A program made the translations under genes and the position numbers. Positions 45,450 through 53,169 of a DNA stretch of 64,000 nt are shown piece by piece. The notes under the pieces are model-generated. The model was not told the DNA's origin and searched no databases. It saw nothing but the letters and a program-made list of their open reading frames with translations. Source of the DNA: Thomasclavelia ramosa DSM 1402 (lineage in GTDB: Bacteria; Bacillota_I; Bacilli_A; Erysipelotrichales; Coprobacillaceae); assembly GCF_014131695.1 (NCBI RefSeq), contig NZ_CP036346.1:3183605-3247604 (forward strand), given 5' to 3'. Every line of letters begins with the position of its first letter. Position 1 is the first letter of the stretch.

Positions 45450-46442
45450 ATGAAACTTGGAATTATCGGTAGCGGAATGATCGTCTACGATTTATTAACA
45501 TTCATTGATATTATTGATGAAATAGAACTAACGGCAATATTAGGGAGAAAAGAATCTCAAGAAAAAATTGAAACACTTATAAATAAACATCATATAAAAA
45601 AAGCATACTATGATTATGATGAATTGTTAAATGATGATGAAATAGATACTATTTATGTAGCTTTACCAAATCATCTCCATTACGAATATACAAAAAAAGC
45701 CTTATTGCATAATAAACATGTTATTTGTGAAAAACCATTTACTTCAAATGTCAATGAATTAGATGAATTAATTGCTTTAGCTAAACAACAAAATTGTCTT
45801 TTATTTGAAGCAATTACAAACCAGTATCTTCCAACTTTTAAAGAAATAAAAGAAAAAATATCTGAGATTGGGAAAATCAGTATTATTTCATCTAATTATT
45901 CCCAATATTCTTCACGTTATAACGCTTTTAAACGTGGTGAAATATTACCAGCATTTGATGTCAATAAATCTGGTGGGGCTTTAATGGACTTAAATGTATA
46001 TAATATTCATTTTGTTGTTGGTTTATTTGGTGCCCCTAATAAAGTAGAATATTTTGCTAATATTGAAAAAGGAATTGATACTTCAGGAGTTGCTATCTTG
46101 GAATATCCAACATTTAAAGCAATCTGTATTGGTGCTAAAGATTGTGGTGCTCCAATCATTTCTACAATTCAAGGTGACCAAGGTTGTGTAAAAATTGATG
46201 GTCCTACCAGTGTTCTAACTGATGTGCAAATTTTAAGAAATGGCCGAGATAGTGAGATTCTACCAACTGGTAACTATCATCGAATGTATAGCGAATTTAA
46301 AGTTTTTGCGGAATGTATTGATAATAATGACTTTACTACATGTAATAAAATGCTTGAACATTCACGAATCGTCATGGATGTTTTAACTAAAGCACGCCAA
46401 AGTGCAAATATTATTTTTGGTTGCGAACGGGATACAAAATAA
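45450..46442 (+). CDS. Gfo/Idh/MocA-family oxidoreductase
   Basis: About 330 residues. NAD(P)-binding Rossmann domain (MKLGIIGSGMIVYDLL, IYVALPNHLHYEYTKKALLHNKHVICEKPFTSNVNE with the EKP motif) and a C-terminal beta-sheet substrate domain (SGGALMDLNVYNIHFVVGLFG). Acts on sugars or cyclitols; substrate unknown. The frame opens at 45423, but ATG at 45450 follows GGGAGGAATTC and matches the family start. Divergent from mnmE; followed by a terminator. Confidence 0.9.
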   Translation: MKLGIIGSGMIVYDLLTFIDIIDEIELTAILGRKESQEKIETLINKHHIKKAYYDYDELLNDDEIDTIYVALPNHLHYEYTKKALLHNKHVICEKPFTSNVNELDELIALAKQQNCLLFEAITNQYLPTFKEIKEKISEIGKISIISSNYSQYSSRYNAFKRGEILPAFDVNKSGGALMDLNVYNIHFVVGLFGAPNKVEYFANIEKGIDTSGVAILEYPTFKAICIGAKDCGAPIISTIQGDQGCVKIDGPTSVLTDVQILRNGRDSEILPTGNYHRMYSEFKVFAECIDNNDFTTCNKMLEHSRIVMDVLTKARQSANIIFGCERDTK

Positions 46443-46457
46443 TCTGTATCCTTTTTT
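46430..46457 (+). terminator. terminator after the Gfo/Idh gene
   Basis: GGATAC/GTATCC across the stop codon followed by TTTTTT. Confidence 0.85.
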
Positions 46458-46524
46458 ATTATCAAGACATAGTAACAATGCTATAATAATATATATACAT
46501 TACAAATTGGAAGAGGGTGGCTAA

Positions 46525-48441
46525 ATGCAGAAGATATTTAGGAAATACATTATCATAATCATGTCTATTTCATTAGCCTCTGTTCTTTTAATAAATTTTT
46601 TCTTATCAACTGATTCTTTACAAGCCCGAACTTTAGAAACATTTAATTTAAAAATTAATCAAGTAATTCAAACAATTGAAAATAATCGTACCGAATTAGT
46701 ATCTTTGAAATCTAGTCTTGATGAAGATTATTTAACTAGAGCAAAAGCATTTGCTTATGTTATTGAAAAAAATCCTAATATCATTGAAAGTGTCACTGAA
46801 CTTCAAAATTTAGCTACACTACTTGATGTAGATGAATTACATGTAAGTGATAGTGAGGGTTTAATTGCTTACTCATCAGTTCCTAAATATGTTGGTTTGG
46901 ATTTTCATAATGGTGAACAAATGCGTGGTTTTTTACCAATTTTAGAAAGCGATGACCCTGATGAATATGTTATTCAAGATGCTCAGCCTAATACTGCTGA
47001 AGGTAAAATTATGAAATATGTTGGAGTGGCTCGTAAAGACAAAAAAGGATTAGTACAAGTCGGTCTTGAACCAACACGACTTTTAGAAGCACAACAAAGG
47101 AATACATATTCCTATATATTTTCTAGATTTCCCACAAATGAAGGTGAGCAGCTTTTTGCAATCAATAAAACAACCAACGAATTGATTGCCAGCACTAATG
47201 ATTTAGACGACAAAGAAGCAAGTTACTATACTTATGATAATTTAAAAGATTGTCAATCTGGTACTTTTAAAGATATTGGAAACAAAACTGAAAATTTTTT
47301 TGTAACTAGAGAATATGATAATATTTTAATTGGAGCAACTGTTCCAAAAGATATTTTATATAAAAATCGTTCAAGTGATTTATTATTAATTGGTGCTTAT
47401 TTAATTGCAATCGAAATCGTTATCGTTGTGTCAATCAATGTTATATTAAACAAAAAAGTATTAAAAGGAATTCATAGTGTCCTCAATGATTTAAATAGAA
47501 TAAAAAATGGCGATTTAAATACTGTCGTAAAAGCTGATGATAATCAAGAATTGATAGATTTAAGCTCTGGAATCAACAGTATGGTTAATAGTGTTGTCAA
47601 CTCCGCTGATCGAATATCAAAAATTATCTCCATTATCGATATCCCACTAGCAGCATTTGAATATCAAAATGATACGAAACAACTTTTTGCCACTGCAAGA
47701 TTGAAAGAACTGCTCCATTTAAGTGATGAAGAAGCAAATCAAATGTATCTTGATCCAAAACAACTATTAAAAAAACTACAAATAATTATTAGCAATCCAA
47801 TTGAAAGTGAGAGTGATGTTTATTGTCTTGAAAAAGATACTTTTATAAAAATCCGACTTGTGAAAGATGAAAATGGTTTCTATGGAACTGTTAATGATGT
47901 TTCTTCTGATATTTTAAAGAAAAAACAAATTCAGTACGAAAAAGATCATGATCATTTAACTGGACTATTACTATACCCATCATTCAAAAGAGAAGTAACT
48001 TTAGTCATTAATAACAATAATTATAATCATTTATATGCAGCTGTAATGGTTGATTTAGATTCATTTAAACATATAAATGATACTTATGGTCATGATTTTG
48101 GTGATCATTATTTGAAACGTTTGACCTACGCATTAAATAAGCTTTCTAAATCAAATTGTTTAATCGCACGACGATCTGGTGATGAATTTTGTCTCTTTAT
48201 TTATAATTATCAAGATAAAAATACTATAATAAATCAATTAAATAAATTATGGTCTTATTTTAAAGAAGAATTAATTGAACTTCCTGATCATTCATATCAA
48301 TCAATAAAAGTATCTGGAGGCTTTGTATGTAGCAGTGGTCCAAATAATACTATCGAAGAATTAATGAAGAAATCTGATAAAGCTCTGTATGAAGCAAAAA
48401 ACCACTATAAAGGTCATTTTATTGAATATAAAGGAAAATAG
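46525..48441 (+). CDS. membrane diguanylate cyclase with extracellular sensor domain
   Basis: A 638-residue protein: membrane segment (10-30), extracellular Cache-type sensor (about 35-280), second membrane segment (about 285-305), HAMP-like linker (to about 360), PAS-like region (about 365-455) and a GGDEF domain (about 465-635). The signature is SGDEF (ARRSGDEFCLF), a variant still compatible with activity; MVDLDSFKHINDTYGHDFGDHYL, containing the metal Asp, is intact. Makes cyclic di-GMP in response to an outside signal. RBS AGAGGGTGG. A single gene. No EAL or HD-GYP partner and no PilZ receptor in the window. Confidence 0.9.
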   Translation: MQKIFRKYIIIIMSISLASVLLINFFLSTDSLQARTLETFNLKINQVIQTIENNRTELVSLKSSLDEDYLTRAKAFAYVIEKNPNIIESVTELQNLATLLDVDELHVSDSEGLIAYSSVPKYVGLDFHNGEQMRGFLPILESDDPDEYVIQDAQPNTAEGKIMKYVGVARKDKKGLVQVGLEPTRLLEAQQRNTYSYIFSRFPTNEGEQLFAINKTTNELIASTNDLDDKEASYYTYDNLKDCQSGTFKDIGNKTENFFVTREYDNILIGATVPKDILYKNRSSDLLLIGAYLIAIEIVIVVSINVILNKKVLKGIHSVLNDLNRIKNGDLNTVVKADDNQELIDLSSGINSMVNSVVNSADRISKIISIIDIPLAAFEYQNDTKQLFATARLKELLHLSDEEANQMYLDPKQLLKKLQIIISNPIESESDVYCLEKDTFIKIRLVKDENGFYGTVNDVSSDILKKKQIQYEKDHDHLTGLLLYPSFKREVTLVINNNNYNHLYAAVMVDLDSFKHINDTYGHDFGDHYLKRLTYALNKLSKSNCLIARRSGDEFCLFIYNYQDKNTIINQLNKLWSYFKEELIELPDHSYQSIKVSGGFVCSSGPNNTIEELMKKSDKALYEAKNHYKGHFIEYKGK

Positions 48442-48456
48442 TTGATAGTAAATAAG

Positions 48457-48489
48457 AAAAAACTACGGAAATATAACCCGTAGTTTTTA
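48457..48489. terminator. bidirectional terminator
   Basis: AAAAACTACGG/CCGTAGTTTTT stem with A/T tails on both sides; serves the diguanylate cyclase (+) and the minus-strand peptide unit. Confidence 0.85.
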
Positions 48490-48584
48490 TTATATTATGT
48501 GTCTGTCAAAGTGCCCTGACAATATTTGATAAACTTCCCTCCCCACAAGAGACGTTATCTTTAGGAAAAATAAATATTATTTAA

Positions 48585-48641
48585 TTATTTTTTCCCGTAT
48601 AGCCATTCTATTATCCATTCAAAGAAACTATATAATTGCAC
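48585..48641 (-). CDS. short amphipathic peptide, candidate signal or toxin-like peptide
   Basis: GTG-initiated frame of 18 residues, MQLYSFFEWIIEWLYGKK, with an exceptionally good AAAGGAGG seven bases upstream. Four aromatic-rich turns with Glu8 and Glu12 on one face and a KK tail: an amphipathic helix of the size and general type of phenol-soluble modulins or delta-lysin, though not similar enough to call homologous. It lies downstream of the GHKL kinase on the same strand, after a 10-bp direct repeat of 20-bp period, and ends before a terminator. It lacks Cys and an AgrD-like charged tail, so a thiolactone pheromone is unlikely. Supported by ribosome site and context only. Confidence 0.5.
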   Translation of the reverse strand: MQLYSFFEWIIEWLYGKK

Positions 48642-48698
48642 CGCTAAATCCTCCTTTACGAGGAAATAATAACGATAAAATCTTTCTTTTGTTGTTTC

Positions 48699-48728
48699 TT
48701 GTATTTTAATGAATTATTTTGTATTTTA
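48699..48728 (-). promoter_or_regulatory. direct repeat, candidate LytTR operator
   Basis: TTGTATTTTA at 48699-48708 and again at 48719-48728 (plus strand), spaced 20 bases centre to centre. LytTR regulators bind two 9-bp direct repeats about two helical turns apart. Location is upstream of the peptide gene and just downstream of the kinase gene. Confidence 0.5.
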
Positions 48729-48749
48729 TTAGATGTATTAAACAATTTT

Positions 48750-50054
48750 TTAAATTTTTAATACATTTAATAATGTTATATCAATAACTAAACTTTGATT
48801 AGTCACACTATAATCAATACTTCCATTATATTTCAAAATAATATTATTAATAGTAATCAATCCAAGGCCATGATTTTCTTTATCTTCTTTTGTGGTTTTA
48901 TTTTCTTTGATTATATTTATATCAAAGTATTTATCAACAGGATTAATAATTTTAATTAATAAATTTCTTTTTATATTTGCAACGTATAGCTTAATAAAAC
49001 GATTATTACTTAATTTATAATTTGCTTCAATAGAATTTAATACTAAATTATAAAATAGTGAACATACATCCATACTATCCATCTGTATATTACCAATTAC
49101 ATAATAAGATAAATCAAATTGAATATGACTATCTTTAAATGTTTGATCAAATGAATTTAAAATACTAGAGATATAGATATTATTAGTGTTATAAATATCT
49201 TTACCAGTTATTGCTTCCGACATATTTCCTATATAAATATTTGCTTCATCATAATTTTTAGAATTTATTAATTCATTTACAACTGCCAAATGTCCTTTAA
49301 TATCATGTTTAAACTTACGAATATTAGAATAATTATCAATAATTTTTTTATAATAATCTTCTTGTAATTTCAATGTTTTATCTTTCATTATACTATCTAA
49401 ATAATATTGTTCTTTTTCTTTCTTATTCTTAATAAACAAAATAATTGATATAAATGAAATAACTATATTCAAGTGTGCAACAATTATAATTGACATTGAT
49501 ACCCTTGAGCTAACAATATCGTGATACATTACAACTATAAATTGCGGAAATAAAGTTGCACTAAAACAAAAAATAACATTCATGAATATATACCACGGCA
49601 TTTCAGATAAATTATATTTCTTAATATAAATTAATTTAGCCATTTTTATTGGTTTAACTCCGCATATCACAATTAATAATCTTAAAATATTTGATATAAC
49701 AAACTGCATATTTGGTGGTTCATAAAGGTTATATTTGAAAAATAAATTCATAAATTGTTCTAATACTGTTGTAATTAAAATAGTAATTATAACTACTTTA
49801 AATGTTTTAAATAATTTATCTCTATAAATAATAATTAGATAGATTAAACATATCAGTGCATTTAAATCTATCCATATATCCTCTATTTTACTATAAAATA
49901 TTATATATATTACTAAAATTATACTAGATAATATGATATTTTCTTTAGTTCTCTTTTTCTTATCATTATTTAAATCAAATATAGCATCACCAATTAATAA
50001 ATATTTAGCTATATCAATATACTGTTTAATTAATAAAATTATCCAGCTAGTCAT
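48750..50054 (-). CDS. GHKL-type sensor histidine kinase (AgrC-like)
   Basis: A 434-residue membrane kinase: six or seven membrane segments (to about residue 215), coiled-coil linker, then the histidine box in RKFKHDIKGHLAVVNELINSKN, N-box LFYNLVLNSIEANYKLSN and G-box ENHGLGLITINNIILKY. This is the AgrC/BlpH type with the GHKL ATPase, typically responding to a peptide. No agrB or agrD is present in the neighbourhood. The start overlaps the response regulator stop by eight bases. Confidence 0.9.
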   Translation of the reverse strand: MTSWIILLIKQYIDIAKYLLIGDAIFDLNNDKKKRTKENIILSSIILVIYIIFYSKIEDIWIDLNALICLIYLIIIYRDKLFKTFKVVIITILITTVLEQFMNLFFKYNLYEPPNMQFVISNILRLLIVICGVKPIKMAKLIYIKKYNLSEMPWYIFMNVIFCFSATLFPQFIVVMYHDIVSSRVSMSIIIVAHLNIVISFISIILFIKNKKEKEQYYLDSIMKDKTLKLQEDYYKKIIDNYSNIRKFKHDIKGHLAVVNELINSKNYDEANIYIGNMSEAITGKDIYNTNNIYISSILNSFDQTFKDSHIQFDLSYYVIGNIQMDSMDVCSLFYNLVLNSIEANYKLSNNRFIKLYVANIKRNLLIKIINPVDKYFDINIIKENKTTKEDKENHGLGLITINNIILKYNGSIDYSVTNQSLVIDITLLNVLKI

Positions 50055-50745
50055 AAATTATATTCTCCAATAAATATTTTCTATAAGTAATTAATACTGT
50101 TTTACGGTTACTCTTTGATATCGGTAATCTTTCATCATTATCCAAAATTAAAAACTTATTATTTATTTCGTTAATATACCTCATATTTATTAAATAAGAT
50201 TTATGAATTCTAATAAAATTTGAATTATGTATTTTATTAGCAAAATCTTTAAGTGTCATGCGATAAACTTCATAACTGCCATTTGTATGAATATTAATAT
50301 ATGGTCCATCGGCTTTTACATAATATACTTCATATAAATCAATTATATCTTCGCTTATTTTAATTAAGCGATGTTCTAAAAGTTCTTTAAATATTTTATT
50401 AAGCGGGATATCCATCTTATGAAGAACATCTTTACTGATATATCCATAGACATTCTTCCCAAATGAATCACTCATATATTCCTCATAGTTGGTTAGAAAA
50501 ATAATTCTTGATTGATTATTTCGATTATAAAATATTTCTTTTACCTCTATACCTGAAACTTTATCCATTTCAATATCTAAAATTATAAAATCAAAATATT
50601 GCTTACTTTCTAATAATGCCTCTCCACAATAAAAAGTATGATATACAAAACTATTATTTCTTTTCCAACTACAATTATTTAAATACTGAATTATTTCGTT
50701 TATGTAATTTTTGTCATCATCACAAATTGCAATATTTATCTCCAT
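50047..50745 (-). CDS. LytTR-family response regulator (AgrA-like)
   Basis: A 232-residue regulator: receiver domain (1-125; Asp57 in IILDIEMDKVSG) and LytTR DNA-binding domain (about 135-230; YYVKADGPYINIHTNGSYEVYRMTLKDFANKIHNSNFIRIHKSYLINMRYINEINN). RBS AGGAGTAG. Paired with the GHKL kinase. Expected to bind 9-bp direct repeats; one such candidate is at 48699-48728. Confidence 0.93.
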   Translation of the reverse strand: MEINIAICDDDKNYINEIIQYLNNCSWKRNNSFVYHTFYCGEALLESKQYFDFIILDIEMDKVSGIEVKEIFYNRNNQSRIIFLTNYEEYMSDSFGKNVYGYISKDVLHKMDIPLNKIFKELLEHRLIKISEDIIDLYEVYYVKADGPYINIHTNGSYEVYRMTLKDFANKIHNSNFIRIHKSYLINMRYINEINNKFLILDNDERLPISKSNRKTVLITYRKYLLENIIYD

Positions 50746-50881
50746 TTAAACTACTCCTATCACTGGCTAACTATAACAAAATCCTGCAAACTTGTATATC
50801 TTTCTTTACTTATCAACTTCAATATACACTGATTTTATCTACAAAATTAAATTTATCTAAAGATTGGTCTAACTTTTTTTA

Positions 50882-50950
50882 TCACAACCTAATTTTATAT
50901 CTTGATAACATAAAAAAGAGAGCTATGCTATAAATTAATGCAGTTAGCAT
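50882..50950 (-). CDS. possible 22-residue leader peptide
   Basis: Frame beginning MLTALIYSIALFFMLSRYK, with GAGGGAGA three to five bases ahead of the ATG, ending at TGA 137 bases before the LytTR regulator. The 5' half of the frame folds into a hairpin (ATGCTA/TAGCAT plus partial GAGA/TCTC) followed by TTTTTT, so the segment may instead be the terminator of the upstream EIIA gene. I cannot decide between the two from sequence; a chance ORF is possible. Confidence 0.25.
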   Translation of the reverse strand: MLTALIYSIALFFMLSRYKIRL

Positions 50951-50957
50951 GATCTCC
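50908..50957 (-). terminator. hairpin with T-run downstream of the EIIA gene
   Basis: Minus strand GAGATCATGCTA ... TAGCATAGCTCTC then TTTTTT; imperfect stem of about ten pairs with a bulge. Either terminates the EIIA transcript (ending 51100) or attenuates the LytTR operon. Confidence 0.5.
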
Positions 50958-51099
50958 CTCTTCAAATATTATTTTTTCATTTCAGTTGTTTCATTTTATT
51001 TTCAATAAAATCCAACAGGATTCGCTAGTACATAGTATATCATTACCCTTGGATATTATCTATATTTATTATTATTTTTTATTGTTTTCAATAAAATAT

Positions 51100-51579
51100 T
51101 TAATCTATATATTTAATGATATTTGTTTGATTTATAATTGCCTCCGTTTCTGATAGTATTTCTAGTTTCTTAGTATTACCCGTATCTAAAATTACTAACA
51201 TTGTAATATCTTGATACCCTAATTCTTTTAGTCTTACTTTATCAAAAGTAATTAATTCTTCACCTGTATGTACATAGCTTTCTTTAGCTACTTTTACTGA
51301 AAAAATCTTTTCTGTTAGATTAACAGTATCTAGACCAACATGAATTAATAATTCTACACCGTTTGCTAATGTGATTCCAACTGCATGTTCTGTATTTTCC
51401 ATAATAGCTGTGATTTTACCATCACATGGTGCAACAATTATATTATTATCAGGGTAGATTGCAATTCCATCGCCCATCATTTTTTGTGCAAATACTTCAT
51501 CTGGTACTTCTGTAATTGGAATGATCTTACCACTGGTGAAGGCTTTTAAATATTTATCTTTTTTTTTAAATAATCCCAT
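51100..51579 (-). CDS. PTS glucose-type EIIA
   Basis: A 159-residue EIIA of the glucose family. GDGIAIYPDNNIIVAPCDGKITAIM and the phospho-His pair (His65 in ENTEHAVGI, His80 in LLIHVGLDTVNL). Separate EIIA proteins of this type phosphorylate EIICB permeases with no own EIIA, such as the one at 53170-54696. Transcribed alone, divergent from the RpiR pair. Confidence 0.93.
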   Translation of the reverse strand: MGLFKKKDKYLKAFTSGKIIPITEVPDEVFAQKMMGDGIAIYPDNNIIVAPCDGKITAIMENTEHAVGITLANGVELLIHVGLDTVNLTEKIFSVKVAKESYVHTGEELITFDKVRLKELGYQDITMLVILDTGNTKKLEILSETEAIINQTNIIKYID

Positions 51580-51635
51580 TTTTTTACTCCTTTATTGTAT
51601 AATTATTTTACTATATGAAAGAAAAGAGGAAACTT

Positions 51636-52400
51636 ATGTTAATAAATCAACTAGATGATGAAATAATTAAAAATCTAAGTCAAAGTGAATTATATATTCT
51701 TCATTATGTTTATGATCATCCTGATGAGGTTATTGACATGAGTATTCAAGAATTAGCTAAAGCTGTTGCCTTTTCTTCTGCTACGATTCTTCGTTTTTGT
51801 AAGAAACTTAATTTTAGTGGTTTTGCTGAATTTAAGTTTGCATTAAAACAGCAAAATAAAGAAATTGCGAATTTAAAGAAACCAATTTCTTCAATGGATT
51901 CTATTACTAGTCTATATGATGATATTGAGAGCACTTCATTATTAATCAAAGAGCGTTATTTAAAAGAAATCATCGATTTGATTGATAGTAATAAAAGAAT
52001 CCATCTATATGGTGAAGGTATTTCCCGAATTCCTGTCGACTATCTTGAAAAATTGTTATTTTCAATTGGTCGTCAAAATGTCTACAAGTATAAATCATCT
52101 CGTTTAGCAGCACATATTGCTAGTAATGCCAATGAAGATGATATATTAATTGCTATAAGTACTAGTGGTAATTATCCCACTACGGTTAAGATTGTTAAAT
52201 TATTTAATTTAAATCATGCAACAATTATAGCAATTAGTCCATATACTAAGAATGCTATTGCTGATTTAGCAAATATTAATTTTCGTTTTTTTGTTAATCA
52301 TCGTGAAAATATTGATACTGAATATACTTCAAGATTAGCAATTTTCTATATTATTGATGTAATATTTAAAACTTATTTAGTTAGAAAGGAAAAGGAATAA
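51636..52400 (+). CDS. RpiR-family regulator (first of a tandem pair)
   Basis: About 254 residues. HTH_6 domain (SIQELAKAVAFSSATILRFCKKLNFSGFAEF) and SIS domain (RIHLYGEGISRIPVDYLEKLLFSIG ... DDILIAISTSGNYPTTVKIVKLF). The frame is open from 51615; ATG at 51636 follows AAGAGGAAAC and is preferred. Stop overlaps the next start (TAATG). Likely controls the alpha-glucoside PTS genes, in the manner of GlvR. Confidence 0.9.
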   Translation: MLINQLDDEIIKNLSQSELYILHYVYDHPDEVIDMSIQELAKAVAFSSATILRFCKKLNFSGFAEFKFALKQQNKEIANLKKPISSMDSITSLYDDIESTSLLIKERYLKEIIDLIDSNKRIHLYGEGISRIPVDYLEKLLFSIGRQNVYKYKSSRLAAHIASNANEDDILIAISTSGNYPTTVKIVKLFNLNHATIIAISPYTKNAIADLANINFRFFVNHRENIDTEYTSRLAIFYIIDVIFKTYLVRKEKE

Positions 52401-53152
52401 TGATTGCTTTACTTGAAAATGCTAAATCTTTAGATTTGTCTGAAAATGAAAAAGAGTTACTATATTATCTTGAAAATAGTTGTAAGGAAGTTGTATCAAT
52501 GACATTATCACAGTTAGCAAAAGCAACGTATATGTCTAATGCTTCAATCATGCGCTTTTGTAATAAGCTAGGCTTATCTGGTTTTAATGAACTAAAATAT
52601 GAATTAAAGCAAAGTATGCATCAAGAAATTGATTATCAAATGATAATTGAAAAGCCCTTATCCCGTTTTCTTGATAATCTTAAAAACTTAAATTATGAAA
52701 TTATTGAAGAAGTTGTTGATTTATTGTGTAGTCCTCAACCGATCTATGTCGTAGGTAGGAGTTTAAGCTTAGTGGCTGCTGATTATTTTCAAACTATTTT
52801 ATCATCTATTGATATTAATTGTATTTTAATCAATGATCTTCATCTATCAAAAAGTGTCTTTAATAATTTAAAGGCTCCTGCTACAATTTTTATTGTATCA
52901 GCAAACAATGCTGGAAAGATATATGATGAAGTAGTTACAATTGCTAAGACTCATGACTGTAAAATTATTTTACTTACATCTAACGCTAAAGGTTCATTAG
53001 TAGATTCTTGTGATTATGTTTTAAGTAGTAATGATGAAAATCTAACTTATCATGGCGTAGACATAAATTCAAGGCTAGGTATCTTTACAATTATGCAAAT
53101 AATTATTGAACTAACTGCTCAAAAATTAGCTTTAGAAAAGGCAACTGATTAA
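52400..53152 (+). CDS. RpiR-family regulator (second of a tandem pair)
   Basis: A 250-residue regulator like the preceding one: HTH_6 (TLSQLAKATYMSNASIMRFCNKLGLSGFNEL) and SIS domain (PIYVVGRSLSLVAADYFQTILSSID ... TIFIVSANNAGKIYDEVV). Its SIS Ser/Thr-containing loop (VSANNAG) differs from the STSG loop of the first, so the pair probably bind different ligands or act as a heteromer. Translationally coupled by TAATG. Confidence 0.9.
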   Translation: MIALLENAKSLDLSENEKELLYYLENSCKEVVSMTLSQLAKATYMSNASIMRFCNKLGLSGFNELKYELKQSMHQEIDYQMIIEKPLSRFLDNLKNLNYEIIEEVVDLLCSPQPIYVVGRSLSLVAADYFQTILSSIDINCILINDLHLSKSVFNNLKAPATIFIVSANNAGKIYDEVVTIAKTHDCKIILLTSNAKGSLVDSCDYVLSSNDENLTYHGVDINSRLGIFTIMQIIIELTAQKLALEKATD

Positions 53153-53168
53153 ATTCGTTGCCTTTTTA
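53136..53168. terminator. convergent terminator
   Basis: AAAAGGCAAC/GTTGCCTTTT; the stop codon of the second RpiR gene lies in its loop. Bidirectional, also ending the EIICB transcript. Confidence 0.85.
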
Positions 53169-53169
53169 A

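Larger units (their letters stand above)
48442..48749. other. intergenic region, 308 bases
   Basis: Contains a bidirectional terminator (48457-48489), a C/G-rich patch (48510-48560) with no reading frame I can support, the 18-residue peptide gene (48585-48641, minus strand) and the direct repeat at 48699-48728. An inverted repeat ATGTATTAAA/TTTAATACAT straddles the end of the GHKL kinase gene (48731-48770 area). Confidence 0.6.
50746..51099. other. intergenic region, 354 bases
   Basis: Holds the leader of the LytTR operon with a hairpin/short ORF at 50882-50957 (next entries), a possible -10 (TATACT on the minus strand near 51036) and AT-rich sequence after the EIIA stop. No other gene is seen. 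Confidence 0.45.

Noticed and set aside
48585..48641. AgrD-type autoinducer prepeptide
   Set aside because: No Cys or Ser in the expected ring position with an acidic tail, and no AgrB protease; a linear amphipathic peptide fits better.
48731..48770. ATGTATTAAA/TTTAATACAT inverted repeat at the kinase 3' end as a terminator
   Set aside because: AT-only stem overlapping codons with no T-run; kept only as a note in the intergenic entry.
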